Assembly: GCF_019969845.1 (NCBI RefSeq) | Contig: NZ_JAHXYR010000004.1 | Location: 124,001 to 188,000 of the forward strand | DNA length: 64,000 nt | Source of the DNA: Sphingobacterium sp. GVS05A | Lineage (GTDB): Bacteria; Bacteroidota; Bacteroidia; Sphingobacteriales; Sphingobacteriaceae | Reading direction: 5' to 3' | Part shown: in pieces, positions 33,587 through 42,444 of the stretch | Layout: each line of letters starts with the position of its first letter | Position numbering within the stretch: position 1 is the stretch's first letter | Made by a program: the position numbers and the translations under genes | Notes under the pieces: model-generated | What the model saw: the letters and a program-made list of their open reading frames with translations, nothing else | What the model was told of the DNA's origin: nothing | Databases searched by the model: none

Positions 33587-35092
33587 TTATTGTTTTTTAT
33601 CCCACCATACTTTGGACAAAAAGGAATCCCCGTTCTGCATTCTGGAAACAGCGTCTTTGAGATTTGTTTGATTTAATTCAGCCTCCTCACTGGAGTAAAT
33701 AGCTCGACGTGGTATCTGTCTATTGGTGGATCCCGGATTTGGACCAGGTGTCAATTTTGGATAACCTGTACGACGCCATTCGGCAAATGCTTCCATATCT
33801 CTGCCAAATAAACTTATCCATTTTTGAGTAGCGATTTTCTCCATCTTTTGCTCGTCTGTCAATCCATTTAGGGTGATGACATTTTGCTCATACGATGAGG
33901 GTATTGAAGTTAAATTGTATGGTGGAAGGGCAAAGGCAGCTTTGACGCCATCTGTAAAGAATGATTGCGCATTTGTACTTGTCGCGCCCCAACCTAACAA
34001 TGCAGCCTCGGCTTTGTAAAAACAAATGTCTGAGTAGGTCATTGCATAACTTGGTATTGGCGCAAAATTCAAGCTAAACCATGTTGACTTGTTGGCCGTA
34101 GAGTAATTTGCTCTGATCAGTTGAGAAAGCTCATTATCGGTTAATGCTACTCCAATTCCTTGATAGGTGGTAACACCGCCTATAGTGACTGGTTCTGCAA
34201 GTAGACCCAAGCGTGGATCATTATACTCCTTCAATTTGTTTACCAATGTGTTGGCTAAGTACCGTAAGTCTGCGCTCCCAGTAGTCATCTGCCGTAATAT
34301 AGGGTTTTGGTTTTCGGCTTGGGCATTATTAAATGTAGGAACTGCAGCATTATCACTATTACTTGAGATTAACCCAAGTGGAGAAGTCATTGCTTCTGTA
34401 ACGGTCTTTTGCGCTAATGAGAGGTTGGCATAACGCATTCTCATGCCCAATTTCAGTTTTAAGGAGTTTCCAAATTTTTTCCATTTATCAATATTACCGC
34501 CATAGAAAAAATCGGAAGAGCCATAAGATTGATCGCCAACGGTGAGACGTGCCAAAGCGGCATCAACCTTTATAACTAGCGCGGGATAGATATCCTCTTG
34601 TTTGTCAAACTTAGGGGTTCGATTAATCTCTTTGCTATCTTTTGTAATTTCCGAATAGGGGATGTCTCCAAATAGATCAGTCAATCGTTGGTATAGATAA
34701 ACTTCATAAAGTTCGGTTATTGCCAGTTTACTTCTACCTTCGGGACTTTCTTCTTTGCCACTGAGCTCCTTTTTTATCTGAATGATGTTTCTGAGTAAGG
34801 TAAAATGCTGCGACCATATCAGGTTTTCTGGTCCTTCAAAATAACGCGATACGGGGACAACCGGGCCACCTGCCCAATGCTGGATCCAAGAACCAAACTT
34901 ATTGTTTGGAAGTTCTCCTGACTCCTGAAAGGTACCATCGCGGAGGATTCTAGCCATAAGCAATGCGGGATCTATTGTTGTCACTGATGTTGGCGGCGTA
35001 TTTATTTTTTCAAAGTCTTTCGTGCAGGCGCTAAATGTTGCTACGGAGACAAGAGCGATAACAAATCTGTTTTTTATCATTTTCGTTTTCAT
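33587..35092 (-). CDS. SusD-like nutrient-binding outer-membrane lipoprotein, locus 1 (SusD-like_2 type)
   Basis: 501-aa surface lipoprotein that would cap the SusC channel of this locus. The leader ends FSACTK (lipobox Cys at 22). The mature start KDFEKINTPPTSVTTIDPALLMARIL and the segments GSWIQHWAGG, LYEVYLYQRLTDLFGDIPYSE and IATQKWISLFGRDMEAFAEWRRTGYPKL are typical of the SusD/RagB-like_2 group. It begins 11 bp after susC and is the last gene of the operon. The substrate is not predictable; no glycosidase or peptidase is linked to it. Confidence 0.9.
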   Translation of the reverse strand: MKTKMIKNRFVIALVSVATFSACTKDFEKINTPPTSVTTIDPALLMARILRDGTFQESGELPNNKFGSWIQHWAGGPVVPVSRYFEGPENLIWSQHFTLLRNIIQIKKELSGKEESPEGRSKLAITELYEVYLYQRLTDLFGDIPYSEITKDSKEINRTPKFDKQEDIYPALVIKVDAALARLTVGDQSYGSSDFFYGGNIDKWKKFGNSLKLKLGMRMRYANLSLAQKTVTEAMTSPLGLISSNSDNAAVPTFNNAQAENQNPILRQMTTGSADLRYLANTLVNKLKEYNDPRLGLLAEPVTIGGVTTYQGIGVALTDNELSQLIRANYSTANKSTWFSLNFAPIPSYAMTYSDICFYKAEAALLGWGATSTNAQSFFTDGVKAAFALPPYNLTSIPSSYEQNVITLNGLTDEQKMEKIATQKWISLFGRDMEAFAEWRRTGYPKLTPGPNPGSTNRQIPRRAIYSSEEAELNQTNLKDAVSRMQNGDSFLSKVWWDKKQ

Positions 35093-35103
35093 AATTCAGT
35101 GTT

Positions 35104-38100
35104 TTAAAGACCAACGGTAAGGTTAATGCCAAATGTTCTCATCATAGGTAAGGAAGTAGATTCAATCCCTATGGAGCTGTTATTCACATTGAAAGCAGAA
35201 GCTTCTGGAGAAAAACCATCTGTTTTTCGTTGGAAATAGAATAAGTTTCTACCATATAGACCCAGTTTCAATGAATTGATCACGCGATGTGGTATCAGAT
35301 TTTTCGGGAATGAATAGGAGAGACTAATTTCGCGCATTGCAATATAACTCATATCATTAATCATTTCCTCAGATACCATGACTTCTTTGTCACTAGCTAC
35401 CATATTCCAATAATCCTGAGCATTCACCTGTTTGCTGTTTTTTGTTCCGGTGCTTGTCCAATTGCCTGCGCCATCTTGTTGTGCAACTATTCCATCAGCG
35501 ACATAGGTGCCCTCACGTCCCTGTAACGTTTTTTTGCTCGTACCATAAATTATTTGTTCTCGATTGGACTGTGAGAAGATCACTCCCCCTTGACGAATAT
35601 CAACAAGTGCGTATAAGTTGAAGCCTTTGTATTTTAATGTGTTGCCGAAACCGCCTATCCAATTTGGCTGCGCATTTCCAAGATCAGTTTCTACTCGCCC
35701 CGCGGTACGTAAAGGGAGTCCTGTCGTTGGATCAATTAATCGGTTTCCATTTTCATCCTTAATCCATGCAAATTGAGTTCCAATAAGCTGACCGAATGGC
35801 TTTCCTACCTCGGCGACGACGTTGATTCCCCTATCGGTTGCCAAAAGGAAACTTTCTACACCAGGGTAAAGCGATTCAACCTTGTTGCGGTTTCTATTAA
35901 AGTTAAACGTTGTATTCCATTCAAATCCTGATTCGGTTTTAAGGGGAGTGGCCCCTAGTACAAATTCGATCCCCCTGTTACTGATTTCTCCGGCATTGAT
36001 GCGATTTTTTACGTAAAGACTTGATGGCGCAATCGGTACATCTAGAATCTGATTTTTTGTTTTCGCCTGATAGTAAGTAAAGGATAGTGAGAGTCTATTT
36101 TTTAGAAATCTGAGATCTGCACCAGCCTCGATAGACGTGGTCAATTCATTCTTTAAGTTGGGATCAGGGATAATTTCGGTATATGAAGCCATCGGTACAC
36201 CACCGTGTGTATATTGATTAAGACTATACGCACCCGTTAATTGGTAGGGATTTCCGGAGCTACCGGCCTGTGCCCAGGAAGCTCGGATTTTGGCGAAAGA
36301 CAGCGCATCTGACTGCCATTTGAATGCATCAGATAGCACAAAACTGGAACTTATCGAAGGGTAGAAAAATGAATTGTTATTTTTGGATAATGTAGAAGAC
36401 CAGTCGTTGCGCGCCGAAAAATCGACAAACCAATAATCTTTATAGCTAAATTGGCCTGAGAGGTATACCGAATTGATTTTTGACTCGATAAGATCGAATA
36501 TATAGGTATTCGTAGTGGTATTATTGATGACAAAAAGATTAGGTACGATAAACTGATTGCCGGTGTTTCCGGTCATTCGCAGATATCGACTTTGATGACT
36601 TGCGCCCATATTAGCGCTGAGCTTAATGTTATCCGATAAAGTGAAATTAGAGCTGGCAAGGATATCAAAATTATCTTCACGGGATCGGATAACTTCTTCT
36701 CTGATATCGCCTTTTCTGTTTAAGCTCTGATAGGTATTGATCGGTCTATATCGGAATCGCTGATCGGTATAGAAATCGGTTCCTCCTGTTGCTGCTACTT
36801 TGAGCCAGGGAGCGAAGTCATAGCTTAGGCGGAGTAATCCAATGATGCGATCGCGGCGATCTTCGTTGTGATTTTCATGGATTGTCCAGAAAGGATTGGC
36901 AGTGGAACTGTTCGTAGCGTAAGTTTTTTCCAGACCTTCCGTTAGTCCCGAAAAACCGAGCTGCCTGCTTATTTCCTGTGCCGTCCATTTATATTGGGAC
37001 ATGATATCATTCCCTAGGCTTCGTGGTTGACTGATAAATAAATAGGCTGGATTATCGGCTGCATCAGCCAATGTTGGTCTATTGTTTCCTTTTTGAGCGA
37101 TGTAATTTGCTTTTACATCAATATGAAGTTTATCCGTAATTTTTGCCTGTGTGCGTAAACCAAAATTATTCCTTTTCAAAGTATTGGTGGGGATATATCC
37201 GTCCACATCTGTATTGGCAAAAGAAAAACGATAGTTTATTTTTTCATTTCCGCCGTCTATGCTTAAGTTATTGACAAATTGTTTTTCGGTTTGGAAAAAA
37301 GATGCATAGGTATCAGGTTTAGGTGTTAGCTGCAGTACATTTCCATAGGCATCTTCATAAGTTTGCCCCTCCATTTTGGCTCCCCAGCTGGCACGTGTTG
37401 TACGGTCCCGGCCTGCACTCATTTTTGGGATACCACTGTAACCGTTTTTTATGGCATCACTCATGGAGACGATGGTTCCGTCGTCTTTTCGGAAGTGCGT
37501 AAATGTGCCGTTAAGTCCTTGACCATATTCATTTTGAAAATCGGGGAGTACTAAACCATTTCCAAAGGAATAATCTGTGCCATAGCTGAAGCGTGTTTTA
37601 CCGGCTTTTCCTGATTTTGTTGTAATTAGGATGACACCGTTGCTTCCTCTTTGACCATATAGTGCTGCGGCATTGGGCCCTTTTAGGACGGACATGGTCT
37701 CAATATCTTCGGGGTTAATATTACCAATACCGTCACCATAATCTGTACCACCGGATTGGTTTGGTGCTGAAATGTTTTGATTGTCAATCGGCACACCATC
37801 GACTACATAAAGCGGCTGGCTATTACCAACAAGGGAGTTGTTACCACGAATAACGACTTTTGAAGAGCCTCCAGCACCAGAAGCGGCACGGCTTACTTGC
37901 ACACCAGCGACCTTTCCTGAAAGTGCATTGGCAAGATTTGTTTCTTTACCCTGTGTCAATTCATCTCCTTTTAGCTCCGCAACAGTATAGCCAAGGGCTT
38001 TTTTCTCCTTTTTAATACCTAGTGCAGTGACAACTACTTCTTGTAGGTTTTCCGATACCGATTCCAGACTGACATTGATGGCAAGCTTATCTCTTTCAGA

Positions 38101-38460
38101 GATGTTGTAGTCTGTCAGTCCCTTGGTTTTAAATCCGATAGAGGAAATGGTGATTTGATATCCTTGACCAGCTGGGATCTGATCAAAAGAAAAGGTACCA
38201 TCTGCTGCGCTAGTCGTTGCCCTTTTGAATTTGTTAGCCGCATTCTGGATAGTGACTGTTGCAGAGTATATGGGCTTACCTGCTTCGTCGCGAATGACGC
38301 CGTTGATCGCTGCCTGCTGTTGTGCATTAACAATCTGATAACTAGTTGCCAAAAGGCCCATTAGTCCAAGACGTAAACCCCAGTTTACATCAGCACGGAT
38401 ATTGGTTCTTAGCATAAACATGGTTAGTAGGCCATGTTTGGAAGGTAAATAATTGTGCAT
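35104..38460 (-). CDS. SusC/RagA-type TonB-dependent transporter, locus 1 (no STN domain)
   Basis: 1118-aa outer-membrane transporter. After the signal region (to about residue 47) the protein goes straight into the carboxypeptidase-regulatory-like domain (INGVIRDEAGKPIYSATVTIQN). The TonB box-like QEVVVTALG follows, then the plug (NALSGKVAGVQVSR; LYVVDGVPIDN; SVLKGPNAAALYGQRGSNGVILITTKSG) and a 22-strand barrel ending TFGINLTVGL. It lacks the N-terminal STN domain seen in the SusC proteins of loci 2 and 3, although a FecI/FecR pair lies directly upstream (23 bp). It imports an unknown oligomeric nutrient. Confidence 0.92.
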   Translation of the reverse strand: MHNYLPSKHGLLTMFMLRTNIRADVNWGLRLGLMGLLATSYQIVNAQQQAAINGVIRDEAGKPIYSATVTIQNAANKFKRATTSAADGTFSFDQIPAGQGYQITISSIGFKTKGLTDYNISERDKLAINVSLESVSENLQEVVVTALGIKKEKKALGYTVAELKGDELTQGKETNLANALSGKVAGVQVSRAASGAGGSSKVVIRGNNSLVGNSQPLYVVDGVPIDNQNISAPNQSGGTDYGDGIGNINPEDIETMSVLKGPNAAALYGQRGSNGVILITTKSGKAGKTRFSYGTDYSFGNGLVLPDFQNEYGQGLNGTFTHFRKDDGTIVSMSDAIKNGYSGIPKMSAGRDRTTRASWGAKMEGQTYEDAYGNVLQLTPKPDTYASFFQTEKQFVNNLSIDGGNEKINYRFSFANTDVDGYIPTNTLKRNNFGLRTQAKITDKLHIDVKANYIAQKGNNRPTLADAADNPAYLFISQPRSLGNDIMSQYKWTAQEISRQLGFSGLTEGLEKTYATNSSTANPFWTIHENHNEDRRDRIIGLLRLSYDFAPWLKVAATGGTDFYTDQRFRYRPINTYQSLNRKGDIREEVIRSREDNFDILASSNFTLSDNIKLSANMGASHQSRYLRMTGNTGNQFIVPNLFVINNTTTNTYIFDLIESKINSVYLSGQFSYKDYWFVDFSARNDWSSTLSKNNNSFFYPSISSSFVLSDAFKWQSDALSFAKIRASWAQAGSSGNPYQLTGAYSLNQYTHGGVPMASYTEIIPDPNLKNELTTSIEAGADLRFLKNRLSLSFTYYQAKTKNQILDVPIAPSSLYVKNRINAGEISNRGIEFVLGATPLKTESGFEWNTTFNFNRNRNKVESLYPGVESFLLATDRGINVVAEVGKPFGQLIGTQFAWIKDENGNRLIDPTTGLPLRTAGRVETDLGNAQPNWIGGFGNTLKYKGFNLYALVDIRQGGVIFSQSNREQIIYGTSKKTLQGREGTYVADGIVAQQDGAGNWTSTGTKNSKQVNAQDYWNMVASDKEVMVSEEMINDMSYIAMREISLSYSFPKNLIPHRVINSLKLGLYGRNLFYFQRKTDGFSPEASAFNVNNSSIGIESTSLPMMRTFGINLTVGL

Positions 38461-38483
38461 AATTTATGGATTAAATAAGTGAA

Positions 38484-39518
38484 TTATATTTTATTCTGTA
38501 CAGTTATGGTAATGTGGTGAAGTTCTTGTATATCTGATAGTATTTTTCGGAAGACGGATGGATCATTTTCATAGGTGCCACTGTAATATTTGTCTTCGAT
38601 AGCTTCGGAATTAAATTCAAGTTTGATATTATAGTTTTGACTTATAATATGTAGTAGATCTTTAAGGGCTAGATTTTTGAATATTAGTGTATTTTGTTTT
38701 TCGGAATAAAAACCTCTTCTGTTGAATTTGGAAAAATTCATCCGTTCTTCGGCAATAATTTGAAGTTGTCTATGATCGATGGTTATTTCTTCATTTGGTA
38801 TAAATTCAAGGAGCAGAGGGGGGGATCCTGTTTTATTTTTTAGACTCTTTAATTGGATACGCCCTTCAAATAATCTGACTTTTGTTTGTGAAGATTTTAG
38901 CTCATCTACGCTGAATATTGTACCTAATGCGGTTGTTGTTAACCCAGTGGTATGTACATTAAACGGCCTTGACTTGTCTTTGGAAACAACAAACTTTGCC
39001 TTTCCTTTTAAATGAATATCACGGGTAGACAGCGAAGAAAAGTTATCTGCAAATTTAACTTCCGAATTAGGATAAAGTTCAATTTTTGATCCATCAGGAA
39101 CATCTATCTGCATCGGCAAATTGCCAGAATTAATATAATAGAAGTTGCTTGGGGACTCCAATTTCGGAGTTTGTTCTTTTGGGACAGAAGTAATCGTAGG
39201 CGTATTTGTTGTTGTCTTCCAATATTGAAAAGATTCCCAGCCTAGTGTTCCGACAAGTAAAAGTATCGCAGCATACTTCAGTAGGGTATAGATCCGTTGT
39301 TTTGTATCCCTGATCGTAATTTTTTTGATCAGGGATTGTTTGATTGAGTCATGCTGTTCAAAAGCTATATGTTCTTCTATATTATGCCATTCGCTTGCTG
39401 GAAGCCAATCATCCAAATTTAGTTGGTTATTATCCAGTGCATTTTGAACCGCTTTAACTTCTTCGGTATTTGCTTCTCCGCGGAGATATTTTTCGACGAG
39501 TTCTTTCGTAATCTTCAT
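38484..39518 (-). CDS. FecR-family anti-sigma factor, locus 1
   Basis: 344-aa inner-membrane anti-sigma regulator. The N-terminal cytoplasmic domain (EKYLRGEANTEEVKAVQNAL; WLPASEWHNIEEH) binds the sigma factor. A single transmembrane helix lies near 83-98 (YAAILLLVGTLGWESF). The FecR periplasmic domain follows (DVPDGSKIELYPNSEVKF; GKAKFVVSKDKSRPFNVHT; ALGTIFSVDE), and the C-terminal DUF4974/STN-like domain ends VQNKI. It lies between the sigma gene (44 bp) and susC (23 bp) in one operon. Confidence 0.92.
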   Translation of the reverse strand: MKITKELVEKYLRGEANTEEVKAVQNALDNNQLNLDDWLPASEWHNIEEHIAFEQHDSIKQSLIKKITIRDTKQRIYTLLKYAAILLLVGTLGWESFQYWKTTTNTPTITSVPKEQTPKLESPSNFYYINSGNLPMQIDVPDGSKIELYPNSEVKFADNFSSLSTRDIHLKGKAKFVVSKDKSRPFNVHTTGLTTTALGTIFSVDELKSSQTKVRLFEGRIQLKSLKNKTGSPPLLLEFIPNEEITIDHRQLQIIAEERMNFSKFNRRGFYSEKQNTLIFKNLALKDLLHIISQNYNIKLEFNSEAIEDKYYSGTYENDPSVFRKILSDIQELHHITITVQNKI

Positions 39519-39562
39519 ACATATTGATTACGATTGAAAATAGGGTATCCCCCAAAAGAAAA

Positions 39563-40093
39563 TTAAAAAAGATTAAGCATCAGTATGGAGAGCAATAATG
39601 CTTTTCTTATTGCTTTTAACGCAAGAGTAATTTGATTTTCTACTGTCTTGGATGATATAGAGAGTTTATCCGCGATTTGTTTATGGGATAGATTGGAATA
39701 TCGGCTCAACATAAAGATCTGTTTTCGCTTTTCGGGCAATTGATTAATTATATGTTGTAATGTCGCTTCAAGCTGTTTGGCATAGTAATCATCTTGCGGG
39801 GAATGGTGCTGAATGAGCTCATTTTCTGCTTGAAGAAGTTTCTTCCGATTATATTCTTCTTTGATTAGATCCAAAATTGTTGTCCTTGCAATACAAAAAA
39901 TCTGAGATTCTACAGTAGCGTCAATATTCTTTTCATTTAAGTTTTTCCAAAGCTTAATAAAAACACGCTGTACAGTTTCTTCGGCTAAATAAGATGACCT
40001 GGTTTTATTGAACGCATATTGGTATACTTTGGGACTCCATTGATCATAGTATTCCTCAAATGTTTGGATATTTAGCGAATAATTGATTCCCAT
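39563..40093 (-). CDS. ECF (FecI-like) sigma factor, locus 1
   Basis: 176-aa extracytoplasmic-function sigma factor. Region 2 is visible in QTFEEYYDQWSPKVYQYAFNKT and AEETVQRVFIKLWKNL. Region 4 is QLPEKRKQIFMLSRYSNLSHKQIADKLSISSKTVENQITLALKAIRKAL, with a clear helix-turn-helix. It starts at ATG and heads the operon sigma-fecR-susC-susD. It is presumably held by the adjacent FecR and directs transcription of susC/susD. Confidence 0.93.
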   Translation of the reverse strand: MGINYSLNIQTFEEYYDQWSPKVYQYAFNKTRSSYLAEETVQRVFIKLWKNLNEKNIDATVESQIFCIARTTILDLIKEEYNRKKLLQAENELIQHHSPQDDYYAKQLEATLQHIINQLPEKRKQIFMLSRYSNLSHKQIADKLSISSKTVENQITLALKAIRKALLLSILMLNLF

Positions 40094-40294
40094 AGTGTAG
40101 ACTTGGAATCTCTAATATAGCTAAACTAAATCATTTAATATAAATTTGGACAGCGTTTTTCTAATAGCCAAAACGTTAGTGTGATGAGACTTGTTTCTAA
40201 AGAAATCTGCAGTGTAAAGTTTTTACATTTCTCATCATGTTGAAATATTATTTGAAGGCTGAACTATTGCCCTAGTTTCAATTGCTATAGCGTT

Positions 40295-41044
40295 ATGAAG
40301 GTTCTATATTTTTCAGGTACAAGCGGAATTCTGTTGCCCTACAGGAACAAAAGCTATTATCCCAAAGATTTAAAGGATAGGAGCAGGCTTGCGGTATATA
40401 GTCTGTTGTTCAATTCTCTGGAGGTAAACAGCACGTTTTACAAGATACCCCGCAAGGAGACTGTCGAACGATGGTCTCAGGAAACAAGCGATAGCTTTCG
40501 TTTTACTTTTAAGCTTTGGAAGGGAATTACGCATCAAAAGGATTTAATTTTTGAACCAAGTGATGTTATCAAATTTTTGGATATTATTGATAGTGTTGAT
40601 AAGAAGAAGGGGTGTTTGTTGATACAATTGCCTCCATCAACCAAATTTTACTCACTGAACAATTTAGATAAGCTTTTAAGATGTATGGCAACTGATAAAC
40701 GAAGTTTGGATTGGCAAGTATGCATTGAGTTTCGTCATCAGTCCTGGTATCGCATGGAAACAATGGCACTGTTAAATTCTTATGGTATGAATTTGGTATT
40801 ACACGATAAAGATGGCACTGGAATAAACAGACAGTACACCGGTAATGATATGATTTATATACGTTTTCATGGACCAAAAGGTGATTATAAGGGAAGCTAT
40901 GAAGATGCCGTATTATATGAATATAGTGGTTATATCAAAGAATGGCTAGCTGAAGGAAAAGAAGTTTATGTTTATTTTAACAATACCATCGGCGCTGCTA
41001 TTGCCAATCTCAGAACATTAGAAGAATATATTAAAAGATTATAA
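40295..41044 (+). CDS. DUF72 family protein (YecE-like)
   Basis: 249-aa TIM-barrel-like protein of the DUF72 family. Hallmarks are SGTSGILLPYRNKSYYPKDL, YSLLFNSLEVNSTFYKIPRKETVERW, CLLIQLPPSTKFY, IEFRHQSWY and YIRFHGPKGDYKGSY, ending in EVYVYFNNTIGAAIANLRTLEEYIKRL. Family members are widespread and of undetermined function, often suspected in nucleic-acid metabolism. It starts at ATG and is convergent with the small-protein cluster, 12 bp away. Confidence 0.88.
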   Translation: MKVLYFSGTSGILLPYRNKSYYPKDLKDRSRLAVYSLLFNSLEVNSTFYKIPRKETVERWSQETSDSFRFTFKLWKGITHQKDLIFEPSDVIKFLDIIDSVDKKKGCLLIQLPPSTKFYSLNNLDKLLRCMATDKRSLDWQVCIEFRHQSWYRMETMALLNSYGMNLVLHDKDGTGINRQYTGNDMIYIRFHGPKGDYKGSYEDAVLYEYSGYIKEWLAEGKEVYVYFNNTIGAAIANLRTLEEYIKRL

Positions 41045-41056
41045 TATATGGATTGT

Positions 41057-41389
41057 TCAAAAGATACTCCCACGAATATATTCTTTCCCCATATAACCAT
41101 CCCAATTTTCATGGTCACGCATAATATGGTGATAGACTGTGGCTAGAGCCTGCATCTTAGTGAATAAAGGAATGCCTTTTCGGATACAGTCATAGTCTGT
41201 ATAAATCCCATTGCAATCATTCCATTGAAGCCATTGGAGCAACTCTTGTCGTTTCATAAGTGAGAGCCGATCAAAAAGTGTTTTATCTTTTAAATCAAGC
41301 AGTTGATAGCGCCAATCCTTTCGTTGCGACTCCATTGCGATGATTTTTGGTAATTGATAACCGATAATCTGTTTGATGAAAGATTCCAT
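41057..41389 (-). CDS. Small protein of unknown function, tandem paralogue B
   Basis: 110-aa protein with no recognised domain. Its core aligns with the protein encoded just upstream (41401-41721): R-L-x-x-M-x-R-x-x-L-x-x-W-L-Q-W, then G-x-Y-T-D-x-x-C, a K-x-x-A pair and Y-x-x-I-x-R-x-H. The shared length, ATG starts and 11-bp spacing indicate duplicated genes in one transcript. It is predicted soluble and mostly helical. Confidence 0.6.
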   Translation of the reverse strand: MESFIKQIIGYQLPKIIAMESQRKDWRYQLLDLKDKTLFDRLSLMKRQELLQWLQWNDCNGIYTDYDCIRKGIPLFTKMQALATVYHHIMRDHENWDGYMGKEYIRGSIF

Positions 41390-41400
41390 AGTTTGAGCAA

Positions 41401-41721
41401 TTAATTGTTAAACATAAGTTGTATTGGACCATTCGAAATGCTATTAAACTGCTTTTTTGTATGATTGCGCAAGATCTCTCTATAGGTATATTCTACAGCC
41501 TTTGATTTGCAAAGAGGTTTTACACCGTTATCCATACATTTACGGTCAGTGTAGTTGCCTTTTGGGTTATACCATTGTAACCAATCAACGAGTACCTCCC
41601 GATCCATCACTTCAAGTCGTTGAAGTAAACCATTTATTTCACTTTCTTTAAGTTGTTCACGCCAATCGGACCATATCGATCGTGATGTGAATTCTCTGTT
41701 TGCTTTGAATTTATTTTCCAT
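41401..41721 (-). CDS. Small protein of unknown function, tandem paralogue A
   Basis: 106-aa soluble protein. It shares WRxQL, RLEVMDREVLVDWLQW, GNYTDRKC and YREILRNH with its downstream neighbour, which is clear homology over about 75 residues. The Trp pair in W-L-Q-W, the single Cys after Y-T-D and the conserved Asp are candidates for a functional site. No family name can be given. It lies in a run of small minus-strand genes. Confidence 0.6.
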   Translation of the reverse strand: MENKFKANREFTSRSIWSDWREQLKESEINGLLQRLEVMDREVLVDWLQWYNPKGNYTDRKCMDNGVKPLCKSKAVEYTYREILRNHTKKQFNSISNGPIQLMFNN

Positions 41722-41770
41722 CGTGTTTTTATACCTTTTTGCCGGACTTTATTTAGAATATCAACTTTAT

Positions 41771-42085
41771 TTAAACTACTAGCTTGCTTATAATCGCATT
41801 CCCAAGCTTACTTTTCATAAATAACGCTATCTGTTGGAGTAGTTCAGGGCTAACTTCGGGGACTCTTTCCAAGTCTCGAATAAACCATTTTTGAATCACA
41901 GGATAATGCTTAAGAACTGGATCAAATTTTACGACTTCAGCCCTAGATGATTTACCTTCAGGATCGTAATATGACCAAAGTACAATAAAGATTGTATGGG
42001 GATCCTCATCCGGATAGGGGGTGTGGAAGCGAACAATATCGCCAACATGTAATTCCTTATTGTCAAATCCTTTTGCCTGTTCCAT
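41771..42085 (-). CDS. Small hypothetical protein
   Basis: 104-aa soluble protein. The N-terminal half is beta-rich (LHVGDIVRFHTPYPDEDPHTIFIVLWSYYDPEGKSSRAEVVKFD) and looks like a small SH3/KOW-like barrel. The C-terminus is helical (SPELLQQIALFMKSKLGNAII). No family is recognised. It starts at ATG; a TATATTTG -7-like box lies at 42111-42118 on the minus strand, about 25 bp upstream. It leads the group containing the two paralogous small genes. Confidence 0.55.
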   Translation of the reverse strand: MEQAKGFDNKELHVGDIVRFHTPYPDEDPHTIFIVLWSYYDPEGKSSRAEVVKFDPVLKHYPVIQKWFIRDLERVPEVSPELLQQIALFMKSKLGNAIISKLVV

Positions 42086-42444
42086 AAAGATCTTGTCTAA
42101 AATTGATATTCAAATATACTAAAAATATTAGTTTTATAAAATTTTATTGATTTTTTTTGCTAAATATATTGTTGGTTAGGGTTAGAGCGATCTAGCTTTA
42201 TTTCTATCGGCGGGAAACTGAATGATAAAAAAAGGATTTTCTTATCTATTTGATCGGTAGTTGTTTGTGTTTCTAAATGAGCAATAAGCAGTTCATGCAA
42301 CTGTTTGTCTTTCGTAGAACGTATGACATCTTGTAGCAAAAGTGTTTGAAAAGATAATGTTTGGCGGGAATACTTCTCATTATTCAACAATAATATACAG
42401 AAGACTTTTTTAGCGAGTCCCCTTAGGCGGAGGAAATGATGCTA
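42086..42444. other. Intergenic region with one doubtful small frame
   Basis: 359 bp between the 104-aa gene and the alpha/beta hydrolase gene. The left 70 bp are very AT-rich and hold the -7-like box for the 104-aa gene plus a small inverted repeat (ACTAA...TTAGT, 42117-42132). The rest is covered by the doubtful 76-codon frame listed separately. No RNA gene is seen. Confidence 0.4.
42160..42390 (-). CDS. Doubtful small protein
   Basis: 76-codon frame that can only start at TTG. It encodes a helical Leu-rich stretch (SFQTLLLQDVIRSTKDKQLHELLIAHLETQ) and then a beta-like LFLSFSFPPIEIKLDR. It has no family resemblance. It is on the same strand as its neighbours, but the lack of an ATG or visible ribosome site makes it uncertain. 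Confidence 0.22.
   Translation of the reverse strand: MLNNEKYSRQTLSFQTLLLQDVIRSTKDKQLHELLIAHLETQTTTDQIDKKILFLSFSFPPIEIKLDRSNPNQQYI

Noticed and set aside
33436..33660. 74-codon plus-strand frame after the cyclotransferase gene
   Set aside because: It crosses the locus 1 hairpin and overlaps the 3' end of susD. The Ile/Trp-rich translation resembles no family.
41057..42390. Run of small minus-strand genes as a toxin-antitoxin or phage remnant
   Set aside because: No toxin, antitoxin, integrase or phage structural domain can be recognised, and spacing and composition match the neighbours.
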